DNA of 56,063 nucleotides, from assembly GCA_016741915.1 (NCBI GenBank), contig JACVCS010000016.1:1-56063 (forward strand). Reading direction: 5' to 3'. A program made the position numbers and the translations under genes. The notes under the pieces were generated by a model that did no database searches, had not been told where the DNA came from, and saw only the letters and a list, made by a program, of their open reading frames with translations. This DNA is from Phycisphaerales bacterium (GTDB lineage: Bacteria; Planctomycetota; Phycisphaerae; Phycisphaerales; UBA1924). Of this stretch, positions 35,215 to 43,707 are shown piece by piece (the stretch's first letter is position 1; every line of letters starts with the position of its first letter).

Positions 35215-35856
35215 TCATTTCAAGGCCAGCAGCACGAGATACTCCAGGTTGCCCTTCGCCTCGCTCTTCCCGGCCAGGCCCCGCGTCGGCGAGGGGTGCC
35301 AGGCGAGCACCTCGAGCCCAAGGTTTGAATCGCCCGCGATGGCTTCGAGCGTCTGCTGCGCAACCGCAAGGCCCTGCTCGTCGCTCAGCACGCCGCGGGA
35401 TTGCTGCGCCAGGGCCTTGTTTTCATAGTGCGGCTTCAGCAGCGAGATGATCCGCGACCCGCCCGCGGGGTTCAGCCAACGTTTCGCCGCGGGCAGCACG
35501 AGTTTCTGCGGCGTCCAACTCGCGTCAATCACCACCAGGTCCACGCCCTCCGCCGCGGCCGACGGCCTCAACGCGTGCAGGCAGTTCGTCCGTTCCAGAA
35601 CCGTGACGCGCGGATCGTTCCGCAGCGACCACGCCAGCACGCCGTAGCCCGTATCGACCGAGAAGACGCGGGCGGCCCCGTGGCGCAGCAGACAATCCGT
35701 GAACCCGCCGGTGGAACAGCCGAAATCGGCGCAGATCAACCCCGAAGGATCGAGGCGGAATGCGTGCAGCGCCGCGTGCATCTTCAGCCCGCCTCGCGAC
35801 GCGTACGGGTTCGTCGGGGGCGGCGCATCCGGGGTTGGCAGCGGCAGGGGGATCAC
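35215..35856 (-). CDS. TlyA-like rRNA methyltransferase (FtsJ fold) without S4 domain
   Basis: A 213-residue protein. The region SRGGLKMHAALHAF matches the start of the TlyA/hemolysin-A methyltransferase domain, followed by SAM motif I CADFGCSTGGFTDCLL (about 42-57), LVVIDASW and LLKPHYE. TlyA enzymes 2'-O-methylate C1409/C1920 in rRNA. The S4 RNA-binding domain that precedes this in TlyA is absent, so binding may differ. The start is a GTG at 35856, overlapping the TGA stop of lpxI (GTGA), a sign of translational coupling. No alternative start keeps the conserved N-terminus. It is convergent with the RraB-like gene. Confidence 0.82.
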   Translation of the reverse strand: MIPLPLPTPDAPPPTNPYASRGGLKMHAALHAFRLDPSGLICADFGCSTGGFTDCLLRHGAARVFSVDTGYGVLAWSLRNDPRVTVLERTNCLHALRPSAAAEGVDLVVIDASWTPQKLVLPAAKRWLNPAGGSRIISLLKPHYENKALAQQSRGVLSDEQGLAVAQQTLEAIAGDSNLGLEVLAWHPSPTRGLAGKSEAKGNLEYLVLLALK

Positions 35857-36749
35857 GCGCGGGCGCGGGCGGCGGCGGGTACACCCACCACCGCGATGCC
35901 CAGCGCGTCGGCGGTTGCGAGCATTTTGCCCTTGTCGATCATGATCACATCACCCGCCGCGAGCGCCAGACACTTGCCCCCGGCTTTCGCCAGGTTCTCG
36001 ATGGTTTTGACACCGACGGAGGGCACGTCCGACCGCCGATCGTGCCCGGCCCGCGCACCCTTGCACAGCGTCCAGGGGCGCCCGCGCGTGAGTTCGCCGG
36101 CACGTTCGATCATCCGGTCGGTCCCTTCGATCCCCTCCACCGCGACGATGTCCGCCGCACGGACCGCCACCGCCTGCCCGATATCCAGCCGCAGCAGTTC
36201 GTTCAGCAGCGGGAAAGCGAAGGCGATATCGCGCTGTTCCTCGGCGTTGGGCTCGCGCGCCGACATGACCCCCGCGGTGGTCATCTGATCCGGGATCGGC
36301 GCGGTGGAATCCAGCAGGTCGATCCCGCCTTTGCCCAGCTCGTCGGCGATCACGCGCAGGATCACGTGCGAGCGGTTGTCCCGCCGAAGGTGCTTGAACC
36401 ACGCGCGGGCGGTGCGAAGGTCGGGCAGGTGCTTCAGCACGCTCCACGGATCGAAGAGCAGTTTGGCCTTGTCAACGCGACCGACCATGATCGCGTGCGC
36501 CACGTTACGAGCGCGCAAAGCCGCGATCCACGACCCGAGCCGAAGGATCCCAACGGACGTGAACGAATCGCAGAGCGTGGGCAGCACCGGGTCGAACTGA
36601 TTCGCCAAACCGACGCCGTGCACCGGGTGCCCGGATTTGCGAAGCCCCTCCGCCACCATGATCGGCAGCCGACCCGACCCAGCAATAAGCCCGATGGGCG
36701 TCGGCGGGGGCGGCGGATCGGGCAGGATGGGAACGGCACCGTCGGTCAT
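35853..36749 (-). CDS. lpxI: UDP-2,3-diacylglucosamine pyrophosphatase LpxI
   Basis: A 298-residue DUF1009/LpxI protein. It hydrolyses UDP-2,3-diacylglucosamine to lipid X in lipid A synthesis. The N-terminal domain opens with PIGLIAGSGRLPIMVAEGLRKSG, then the KAKLLF segment; the C-terminal catalytic domain has GQAVAVRAADIVAVEGIEGTDRMIERAG and KGARAGHDRRSDVPSVGVKTIEN, which match the family. Asp and Glu metal ligands in the VEGIEGTD and RSDVP segments are present. The ATG at 36749 follows the promoter region shared with the divergent gene at 36867. The downstream methyltransferase gene is coupled by a four-base overlap. With lptD and lptE it supports lipid A synthesis. Confidence 0.92.
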   Translation of the reverse strand: MTDGAVPILPDPPPPPTPIGLIAGSGRLPIMVAEGLRKSGHPVHGVGLANQFDPVLPTLCDSFTSVGILRLGSWIAALRARNVAHAIMVGRVDKAKLLFDPWSVLKHLPDLRTARAWFKHLRRDNRSHVILRVIADELGKGGIDLLDSTAPIPDQMTTAGVMSAREPNAEEQRDIAFAFPLLNELLRLDIGQAVAVRAADIVAVEGIEGTDRMIERAGELTRGRPWTLCKGARAGHDRRSDVPSVGVKTIENLAKAGGKCLALAAGDVIMIDKGKMLATADALGIAVVGVPAAARARA

Positions 36750-36866
36750 GGGTGGGCGGATGAAGGCTGGCCCGGCTATCGAAAAACCGGGGGAAGCAGG
36801 GGGGAGTTTATCAGGGGATCGGTCGGAAGGAAAAGCCCCGAGCCTTTCGCGACCGATACTCAGGGC

Positions 36867-37190
36867 ATGAACCGCGGACGGAAAGCACAAGGCAGCGGCC
36901 AAACCCCGCACGCCGGACCCACACGCCGGGGCGAAGACGTTGTGGAAATCGGCGGAAAGCAGCTCGAATCCGCCTTGCCGATCGTTCCCCCCGCCGCCAA
37001 TGAAGCACGCGAAGGCCGTGGTTCGTTCATCAGCCTGTGGTTCCGATGCTCCGCCGCATACGCCCGCGGCTACAAGACCCGCGACGGTACCGCCTATTTC
37101 GCCCGCTGCCCCAAATGTGGAAAGACCATCACCCTGCCCATCGGCGAAGGCGGAACCACGCAACGCTCCTTCCAGGTCAGTTGTCAGTAA
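36867..37190 (+). CDS. Small zinc-ribbon-like protein, unknown function
   Basis: A 107-residue protein. Residues 1-50 are basic and flexible. The rest has FRCSAAYARGY then FARCPKCGKTITLPIGEG, in which a CxxC pair (RCPKCGK) with an earlier Cys and a last CysGln suggests a rubredoxin-like zinc ribbon. Such domains often bind nucleic acids or proteins. I do not recognise the family. The ATG at 36867 was chosen for the CGGAAAG-poor but clean boundary; it is divergent from lpxI with 117 bases between. The next gene starts 74 bases after its stop. Confidence 0.65.
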   Translation: MNRGRKAQGSGQTPHAGPTRRGEDVVEIGGKQLESALPIVPPAANEAREGRGSFISLWFRCSAAYARGYKTRDGTAYFARCPKCGKTITLPIGEGGTTQRSFQVSCQ

Positions 37191-37264
37191 CCGCCGCCCG
37201 CGTCACGTTCAGTGGACAAACCACCAGAACCCCGCCGCAAGACCCGCGGGAGTACACTGTGGGC

Positions 37265-37930
37265 ATGACGAGATTTGCCGGTTCGTACAGCCTCGGAAGG
37301 CCGACGCGGAAGTGTGCAACCACAGGCCGAGAACTGCTGGTGGGTGAGGTCTATGTCGCCACGCTCAGCGAAGTCCCCGGGAACGAAACCCCCGTCCGCG
37401 TGGATTACTCCCTCGAAGGTTGGACCAGCGTCACCGAAGCCCGCGGCACCAAACGCCCCCGCGGTGTCATGGCCTTCTGGCGAACGCACGTCAACGACCC
37501 GGCCAAGAAAACCGAGACCAAAATCCTCGACGACGACGCGTTGACCGATCTCTTCGAACAGACCGAGACCCCCGACGCGCCCGACCTCTCCGCCGAGCCG
37601 GATGCAACCGACGCCGGTGGTCAGCCCGCCCAGTCCGCCGTCAGCATCGACGCCAAGCAGCGCCGCCTTGCCCTCCGCTTCGTCCTCGCGCTGCTCATGC
37701 TGCGCCGCAAGCTGCTGATCCTCGAAACCACCCGCCCGGGCCTGATGCTCGTCCGTCACAAAGGCGTGCCCCGCCCGCCCGAGGGCCCGGCCCTCATCGA
37801 GGTCATCGACCCGGGCGTCGACGAAGCCACCATCGTTTCGGTCATCAGCGAACTGGAAGGCGACACCAACACGCCGTCAACCACAGCCACGGCCAACTCC
37901 GCCGGTACTCCGGCCGTCACGGGGGTTTGA
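37265..37930 (+). CDS. Conserved unknown protein with N-terminal Cys-x-x-Thr-Gly segment
   Basis: A 221-residue protein. Residues 10-30 contain RKCATTGRELLVGEVYVATL, a short cysteine-containing motif seen in planctomycete proteins of unknown role. Residues 100-125 are acidic and Pro-rich, and about 125-165 form a helix (LALRFVLALLMLRRKLL). The C-terminus is low complexity. It is cytoplasmic by sequence. It begins a plus-strand run with the lipoprotein at 37934 (3-base gap) and the RDD protein at 38932, so it may be a regulatory or assembly partner of those envelope proteins. The function cannot be stated. Confidence 0.72.
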   Translation: MTRFAGSYSLGRPTRKCATTGRELLVGEVYVATLSEVPGNETPVRVDYSLEGWTSVTEARGTKRPRGVMAFWRTHVNDPAKKTETKILDDDALTDLFEQTETPDAPDLSAEPDATDAGGQPAQSAVSIDAKQRRLALRFVLALLMLRRKLLILETTRPGLMLVRHKGVPRPPEGPALIEVIDPGVDEATIVSVISELEGDTNTPSTTATANSAGTPAVTGV

Positions 37931-37933
37931 GCG

Positions 37934-38935
37934 ATGACGCTTCCGCACGCCGCACGCGCCCGCCGAGCAATCTCCACCGCCGCGATGCTCGCCCTGTTGA
38001 GCACCGCCCTGAGCGGCTGCACGCAAACCGGCGCCAACCCCAACAGCGATTCGGCGGCATCCATCGGCGCTGACAGCCCCGACCGCCCAACCGACACACA
38101 CGCCAAGCCTCTGCCGACCTACATCGAAACCGCCCAGAAGTACAACCAGAACGCCTCACGCCTCTCCCGCATCTTCGTCGGCGGCGCGGTCGTCCGCGTT
38201 ACCTTCACCGACGACCAGGGCGCTTCGCACCGCGAACAGGTCGAAGGCACCCTGCAGATGATCCGCCCGGCCAAGCTCGCGCTGAACATCCGCAAGGTCG
38301 GTCAAAGCCTCTTCTGGCTCGGCAGCGACACAACACGCTATTGGTGGTTCGATCTGACCGGCGATACGAAATACGCCGTCATCGGCACCCACGCCGGATT
38401 CGATCAGGACCTCGCCAAGAAGATCGGCCTCTCCATCCACCCGCTCGAACTCATCCGCGCCATGGGCGTGGTCGAACTGCCCACCACCCAGGGCACCATG
38501 GGCGGCACCCAATGGTCCAGCGACGAAACCCTGCTCGGCATCGCCGCCGAACTCTCCGGCACCGACGCACAAGGCGGAAGCGTCACCGGCTTCGTCCGCG
38601 TCTGGGTCGATCCCGCCGACAATCTCCCCCGAAAGATCGAACTCTTCGACGTGCAGAAGCAACTGGTCATCCGGGCCGAGCATTCCGAACCCGCGACCGT
38701 CACCATGCACGACCAGCCCGTGGGCCCCTCGCTCGCCTCGCGCATCGTCGTCACGCACGTTCCCAGCGGCGCAGTGCTGGACATGTCCCTTGCCGATGCG
38801 ACCGACGGCCACAAACGCCTCAGTGAAAAAGCCTTCGACTTCGATCAGGTCAAAAACTCGCTGAAGCCCGAGAAGGTCTACGACCTCGACGAAATCAAGC
38901 GGCAAAGAACCCAGAAGTTGGGGACCCGACCGTGA
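37934..38935 (+). CDS. LolA/outer-membrane-lipoprotein-sorting-like lipoprotein
   Basis: A 333-residue lipoprotein. The signal segment ends with the lipobox LSGC (Cys29), followed by a Ser/Asp/Thr linker. The main domain (about 60-260) has beta-strand repeats such as KLALNIRKVGQSLFWLGSDTTRYWWFDLTGDTKYAV, typical of LolA/LolB-like and outer-membrane lipoprotein-sorting proteins with a half-barrel fold. The C-terminus is charged. It probably binds lipid or lipoprotein in the periplasm, but unlike LolA it is itself a lipoprotein (more LolB-like). Its TGA overlaps the GTG of the RDD gene (GTGA), so the two are coupled. Function inferred from fold look only. Confidence 0.72.
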   Translation: MTLPHAARARRAISTAAMLALLSTALSGCTQTGANPNSDSAASIGADSPDRPTDTHAKPLPTYIETAQKYNQNASRLSRIFVGGAVVRVTFTDDQGASHREQVEGTLQMIRPAKLALNIRKVGQSLFWLGSDTTRYWWFDLTGDTKYAVIGTHAGFDQDLAKKIGLSIHPLELIRAMGVVELPTTQGTMGGTQWSSDETLLGIAAELSGTDAQGGSVTGFVRVWVDPADNLPRKIELFDVQKQLVIRAEHSEPATVTMHDQPVGPSLASRIVVTHVPSGAVLDMSLADATDGHKRLSEKAFDFDQVKNSLKPEKVYDLDEIKRQRTQKLGTRP

Positions 38936-40905
38936 ACGCCCGGCGTGGAATCCGTTTCGTTCCTCGTCCGTGGTGTGCCCTCGCCTTCGCGCTGGCGCTC
39001 TGTCCGCCTTTTCATACGCTCGCACACGCCGACACCATCCCCTCCGCCAGTTCGCCAAGAGTCATCCGTGCTGACGAAGGACTCCGCAGCGCTCACGCGT
39101 GGTTCGTCGTGCCCGCCGCCGACGGGCAAACCGCCGCACTGATGCACATGCCCCCGCGTGACGGGCTGGGCTTCACAGGTCCCGGGACAGCGCGCCGCGT
39201 CGCCGAGATGCCCTTCATCCCCGACGCCCTCGCCGCCTCGGGCGAAACCGTCTACATCATCCGTCCGGTCGAACTCACCGACGTTGAAAAGAACAAGACA
39301 ATCAAGCAGCGCCGTGTGCTCAGCTTCCGCGCGAGGCCCATGTCCCAGGGTTTCTGGGATTTCGAACCCCCCGCCGGTCGCGTCGAACCCAAGCTCCCAG
39401 GCGACGGCGAACTCATCGACGCGATCGGCGCGGCTCAGGGGCCCGCTGTGCTGCTAGGCCCCGTCGCGGGCGCACCAGGCGACGCGAGTTCCTGGCGGTT
39501 CTTCTCCCTCCTGCAAGGCGAGTGGGAGAGCCTCACGCTCACGCAGCAATCGTTGTCGACACCCACCGCACCATCGCCGGGCGAACCCGCCCAATCGGCC
39601 CCCGAGTTTTCGCACCTCCGCCTCACGGCCGTGAGTTCACGCGGCCCAGATGCGGGCGAACCACGACTCATCGTTCAGCGTCAGGGCGTGCGTGATTACG
39701 CCGAGATCTGGCGCATCACCCGCACACCCGTGCAAGCCTCGCCCACGGGCAAAGACGATCCGAACACCGAATCCCATACCACGATTTGGCGGTTTGAACC
39801 CGCGGGGAGAATCGCCCTCCCCCCGGACAACGCGATCGATTCACTGACCTTTCGCTGGATCGATCAGCGCGTCATCGCTTCGGCGTTTCGTCAAGACACG
39901 CTGACAGTCTGGGCGCTCGATGCCGACCGAGCGACCGAGTTGAACCGCGTCACGGGCCTCGGTCCGCAGCACGCCGCCATCGGGCTCACGGGCCTTTCCC
40001 GCCTCTCGGTCGTCTGGGTTGAGCCCGCCTCCACCGCCGCCTCTACGCAGGAAAGCTCAAAGCCCACCAACGCAATACCCGCCGGCCCGCGCACGCCCGC
40101 CACCGCTCTGGCACGTCGCGAGTTGAAGTTTGTCGAGGTCTCAACGCTCAACGGTGCCGAGCTTTTCGTAGGTGGCGCGAAGCGCGAGGGTCCATTGACG
40201 AAGAATGATCTCGGCACACTGGCGATGATCATCTCCGCCATGACCGCCGTGGTGCTGTTGTTTGTCCTCCGCGCAGACAACACCAACGTGGTCCGCCTGC
40301 CCAAAGGTTACAGCCTCGCGGCACCCGCCCGCCGCTTCGTCGCCGCGATGATCGACTTCCTCCCGGGCTACGTCATCGCCGTCTGGTCGATGGGCGTCTC
40401 GCTGCTCCAACTGCTCGTTTCCGGCTTCGGTCCCTCGGGTCTGAGCACCGTCTCAACCTCCAGCGGCATGGACGCGCTCACCTCCGCCGCCATGCTTATC
40501 GCCGCCAGCCTCGTCGGTGCCGCCGCCCATTGCACCGTGGGCGAGTGGCTGCTGGGCCGAAGCCTCGGCAAACTGCTCACCGGATGCGAAGTCATCAGCG
40601 TCGCCGTGCCCGTCCGCCCCAAGAAGGCACCGAGCACCGGCACCACCCAGACGGAGAACCAACCCACCACCAGCACGTCCAGCGACGAAGCCGCCCCAAC
40701 CTCGTCGGTTTCAACAACCGTTCAACGCATCACGCTCTGGCAAGCCGCGCTGCGCAACGCCGTGCGCTGGATCCCTCCACTGGCGATCCTCGTCGTGCTG
40801 GACACAAACTTCCGCCACCCGGGCGACGTCCTTGCCAGCACCGTGGTGGTCATCCCGCCCGAGCCCGAAGAAACCGACGACGACCGCGAAGACGACGTCC
40901 GCTGA
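38932..40905 (+). CDS. Large exported protein with C-terminal RDD membrane domain
   Basis: A 657-residue protein with a GTG start. A signal peptide (about 14-36, ending LAHAD) leads to a ~390-residue exported domain rich in beta strands and Ser/Pro, with a beta-propeller-like pattern. A first helix lies at about 424-444, followed by an RDD domain (from about 463: SLAAPARRFVAAMIDFLPGY with conserved Arg and Asp, and a C-terminal helix with TLWQAALRNAVRWIPPLAILVVLD). RDD proteins are membrane proteins, some linked to ion transport. Coupled to the upstream lipoprotein (GTGA overlap). Ends 2 bases before the convergent pseudopilin stop. Confidence 0.8.
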   Translation: MNARRGIRFVPRPWCALAFALALCPPFHTLAHADTIPSASSPRVIRADEGLRSAHAWFVVPAADGQTAALMHMPPRDGLGFTGPGTARRVAEMPFIPDALAASGETVYIIRPVELTDVEKNKTIKQRRVLSFRARPMSQGFWDFEPPAGRVEPKLPGDGELIDAIGAAQGPAVLLGPVAGAPGDASSWRFFSLLQGEWESLTLTQQSLSTPTAPSPGEPAQSAPEFSHLRLTAVSSRGPDAGEPRLIVQRQGVRDYAEIWRITRTPVQASPTGKDDPNTESHTTIWRFEPAGRIALPPDNAIDSLTFRWIDQRVIASAFRQDTLTVWALDADRATELNRVTGLGPQHAAIGLTGLSRLSVVWVEPASTAASTQESSKPTNAIPAGPRTPATALARRELKFVEVSTLNGAELFVGGAKREGPLTKNDLGTLAMIISAMTAVVLLFVLRADNTNVVRLPKGYSLAAPARRFVAAMIDFLPGYVIAVWSMGVSLLQLLVSGFGPSGLSTVSTSSGMDALTSAAMLIAASLVGAAAHCTVGEWLLGRSLGKLLTGCEVISVAVPVRPKKAPSTGTTQTENQPTTSTSSDEAAPTSSVSTTVQRITLWQAALRNAVRWIPPLAILVVLDTNFRHPGDVLASTVVVIPPEPEETDDDREDDVR

Positions 40906-40907
40906 GT

Positions 40908-41981
40908 TCACCGCGACGGCTGATCGATCCCGCGCAAGCCGTCGAGCGTCCAGCGGTACTGCCCGCGCATCGACCGATCCGCCCCCGTCGGCGTGAAACT
41001 GTCATTCCCGGTTGTCCATGCGTACTTCGCGTGCGAGAAGTTCGCGTCATACTTGATGGTCAACGGGGTAACAGCGATCCCCGCCGGCGCAAGCGTGTAC
41101 CCGCCCATGTTCGCGTCCACCGCGTTGGAAAGGCGGGTTGAGCCGTCGAAGTACGAGACGAGATTCTGCGCAGTCGAGTTCATGAAGAACGCCGGTGAGT
41201 TGGCCGACTTGCTGGTGTGCCAGGCGTACTGCTCGGTCCACGCGGCCTTCTGCGAGGGCGAGCGGACCTCCGAGATGCGCCGCCGACCAAGCCGCCAACG
41301 CGGGTCGCTCGGAACGCCCGTTGAAAAGCCGCCCTGATTGCTCCCCTGACGGAAAACCGCCGAGCCGCTGACATCGCGGTCAGGGATCGCCGTGTGGATC
41401 GAGTACTCGTACGAAGAGGAATACGGCAGGCGCGCCGCGTCGTCTCCGCTGCCGCTGGGGTTCAGCGGGTTCTGCTGCATGTCCTTCCGCTTCAAGTCTT
41501 CGGGGCAGATCACGCCCGGCTCGGGCAAACGCCGCCCCAGATATTCCACCATCGGCAAGTGCGAGTACAGAATCTGCGGCACCCAGTTGAGCACATCCGA
41601 GATCGCCACGTTCTCCGGCGCTGAATACCGCCTGATGATGTCGTACCCACGCCCCGCCGACCATTCGAATGGATCGCCAAAGAACTCGACAGTCTCGGGG
41701 ACGCCTGTGCCCGCGAACTTCCGCAGCAGAAAACGTCCGTCGGGTGATTGCTCGGGCGGCACAAACCCGTTGATCAACTCGCGGTGATCGGTGGCGTAGC
41801 TCAGCGACGCCAGCGTGTACTGCTTGACGTTGCCAAAGCACAGTGTCTGTCGAGCCAGCCGCCGGGCGTTGCCGAGCGCGGGCAGCAGGATCGACACGAG
41901 CAGCGCGATGATCGCGATGACCACCAGCAGCTCGATGAGCGTGAACGCTGAACGGGCGGGAGAAGCAGGGCGGTTGGTCAT
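40908..41981 (-). CDS. Type II secretion/pilin-like protein (prepilin N-terminal motif), tandem copy 1
   Basis: A 357-residue protein of the planctomycete pseudopilin-like type. The prepilin motif [20 protein letters not shown] starts at 13 with Glu at +5, and Ala (not Gly) sits at -1. After the membrane helix there is a Cys-containing turn ([27 protein letters not shown]), then a large domain, ending in [19 protein letters not shown]. It resembles the paralogue at 42276 over its whole length, including the same C-terminal end. Such proteins may form pseudopili or lie at the cell surface; cargo is unknown. The ATG has GGAG about 6 bases upstream. Confidence 0.88.
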   Translation of the reverse strand: MTNRPASPARSAFTLIELLVVIAIIALLVSILLPALGNARRLARQTLCFGNVKQYTLASLSYATDHRELINGFVPPEQSPDGRFLLRKFAGTGVPETVEFFGDPFEWSAGRGYDIIRRYSAPENVAISDVLNWVPQILYSHLPMVEYLGRRLPEPGVICPEDLKRKDMQQNPLNPSGSGDDAARLPYSSSYEYSIHTAIPDRDVSGSAVFRQGSNQGGFSTGVPSDPRWRLGRRRISEVRSPSQKAAWTEQYAWHTSKSANSPAFFMNSTAQNLVSYFDGSTRLSNAVDANMGGYTLAPAGIAVTPLTIKYDANFSHAKYAWTTGNDSFTPTGADRSMRGQYRWTLDGLRGIDQPSR

Positions 41982-42190
41982 GAGGGCTCCAGAGCAAGCA
42001 CGCGGCGCGGCACGATGTCGTCAGCCGCGCAAGATGCGCGGAAACGATCGCCGCCGTCTCCCGCCCCGCAGCGGGGGAGCGTGCTGCACGAAAAGATACG
42101 GAAACCCACTCGCCGCGCTCCATGAAAGAACCCCTAGCGACGCCGAGAGAAAACCCTTGCGCTACTCGGTGGATCACGGAATCAACGAAA

Positions 42191-42222
42191 GAAAAACGCC
42201 GCGGCTTGAAAGCTCGCGGCGC
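42191..42222 (-). terminator. Terminator between the two pseudopilin genes
   Basis: CGCCGCG and CGCGGCG pair around a second small stem (GCTT/AAGC), followed on the minus strand by TTTTTC. It ends transcription of the 42276 gene before the next copy. Confidence 0.8.
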
Positions 42223-42275
42223 TTCATGTTCTTTCGAGATCTCAACTCGGCGCTGTCCGCACCGAGCACCATCGA

Positions 42276-43346
42276 TCACCGGCCGGGCTGATCGATACCA
42301 CGCAGCCCGCCGAGGGTCCAGCGATACTGACCACGCATCGAGCGATCGGTGCCGGTCGGGGTATAGGTGGCAGTTTCGGTCGTGGACCAGTTGTAGTCTG
42401 CGTGGCTGCCTGCAACGTCGTACATGAACGACGGAGGAGAGATGGTGATGTTCGCAACCGCGAGGGTGTACCCACCGAGGTTGGCTTCGCCAACGTCCAC
42501 GATACGCACAGAACCGTCAAAGAATGACGTCAGGTTCTTCGTCTGCGCGTTCATGTAGTACGCGGGGGTCTTGCCAACTTTGCCTGTGTGCCAGGAATAC
42601 TGCTCAATCCATGCGGCCTTCCGCGAAGCCGCGGAAACCTCCGAGATGCGACGACGACCCAAACGCCACTTCGCATTTCCGGCACCGTTAATCGTGAAAG
42701 TGCCCTGGTGTGCGCCCTGACGCATGTTCGCCGAGGGATCGGGATCCTTGTCGGGGAAGCTCGAATGCAGAGCAAACTCGTACGATGAGCCGTAGGGCGT
42801 ACGAGCGTCAGCAGGGTCGGGGCCGGGGCTCTGTAGCGGGTTCTCCTGCCAACGCTTGCGGGTGATGTCCTCGGGGCAGACGACGCCCGGCTCAGGCAAC
42901 CGCTTGCCCAGATACTCAACCAGCGGCAAGTGCGAGTAAAGGAACTGAGGGACCCAGTTCGTCACCGCGGTCAACGACAAGTTCTCCGGCGCCGAGTGGC
43001 GACGGATCAGGTCATACCCACGCTCGGCGTTCCATACCCATGGATCACCGAGCGAGACAAGCTGATCAGGCGTGTTTGCGCCGGTGTAGCGACGCAGCGC
43101 GTACCCGCCGGTCGGCGAAGGCTCCGGCGGCACAAACCCGTTGATCAGTTCCTTGAAGTCCGTCGCGTAGTTCAGCGACGCCAGCGTGTACTGCTTCATG
43201 TTCGAGATACACACCGACTGCTTCGCAACCCGGCGCGCATTGCCCAGCGCCGGAAGCAGAATCGAAACCAACAGCGCAATAATCGCGATGACCACCAACA
43301 GTTCGATGAGGGTGAATCCCGTGTTCTTCGCGCGACGCATCGTCAT
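42276..43346 (-). CDS. Type II secretion/pilin-like protein (prepilin N-terminal motif), tandem copy 2
   Basis: A 356-residue paralogue of the protein at 40908. The N-terminus [17 protein letters not shown]... has the canonical Gly at -1 and Glu at +5, and the helix is nearly identical in both. The two proteins share order and spacing of motifs and the final [18 protein letters not shown]; the middle has drifted. The ribosome-binding site GGAG is 8 bases before the ATG. It precedes the 40908 copy on the minus strand with a terminator between, so each may be controlled separately. Function unknown beyond the pseudopilin-like class. Confidence 0.88.
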   Translation of the reverse strand: MTMRRAKNTGFTLIELLVVIAIIALLVSILLPALGNARRVAKQSVCISNMKQYTLASLNYATDFKELINGFVPPEPSPTGGYALRRYTGANTPDQLVSLGDPWVWNAERGYDLIRRHSAPENLSLTAVTNWVPQFLYSHLPLVEYLGKRLPEPGVVCPEDITRKRWQENPLQSPGPDPADARTPYGSSYEFALHSSFPDKDPDPSANMRQGAHQGTFTINGAGNAKWRLGRRRISEVSAASRKAAWIEQYSWHTGKVGKTPAYYMNAQTKNLTSFFDGSVRIVDVGEANLGGYTLAVANITISPPSFMYDVAGSHADYNWSTTETATYTPTGTDRSMRGQYRWTLGGLRGIDQPGR

Positions 43347-43707
43347 TTCAGAGCTCCTTCATGCTTGTCCGGCCAGCTCGCCCGAGTTGCGGCTTGCCCG
43401 TGTCGGTGACCCACAGAACGCAGGTCTTTCCCGTGATTCCCGAGTTTACCACACTTCTCCCCCCCATGACAACCCCGATTCATGGGTGTTTCCCCGATTC
43501 ATCGTCCGGTTCATGTCCCAGACTTTGAGGAGTTTCGCTACGTTCACCGACACCATTCGATTCGTTCGCCCTCTCACCCCGGTTGCGACGAAGAACCACA
43601 GACAACACGCCGATCCCGATACTTCTACCCCCCCTCCCCCCCCCAAGCCCCGCGAACCATGTCCCCCGTGCACGTCGAAAGCCTCCAACAAAGGCCTTGT
43701 TGTGAAA
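43347..43707. promoter_or_regulatory. Divergent region with direct repeats and C tract
   Basis: The 361-base spacer between the pseudopilin and parvulin-like genes contains an 11-base direct repeat CCCCGATTCAT at 43473-43483 and 43492-43502 (19-base period) and an imperfect third copy (CCGGTTCAT, 43506-43514). A C-rich tract (C7-T-C9) lies at 43628-43644. The repeats could be an operator, the tract a slippage site. Confidence 0.45.

Noticed and set aside
32693-35218. A long open reading frame of about 840 codons on the minus strand opposite ftsH
   Set aside because: It is the antisense shadow of ftsH and its neighbour, caused by GC-rich third codon positions. It shows no domain and lies across two clear genes.
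37265-37930. Zinc finger of the unknown protein at 37265
   Set aside because: Only one Cys is present in the N-terminal segment, so no metal site can be supported.
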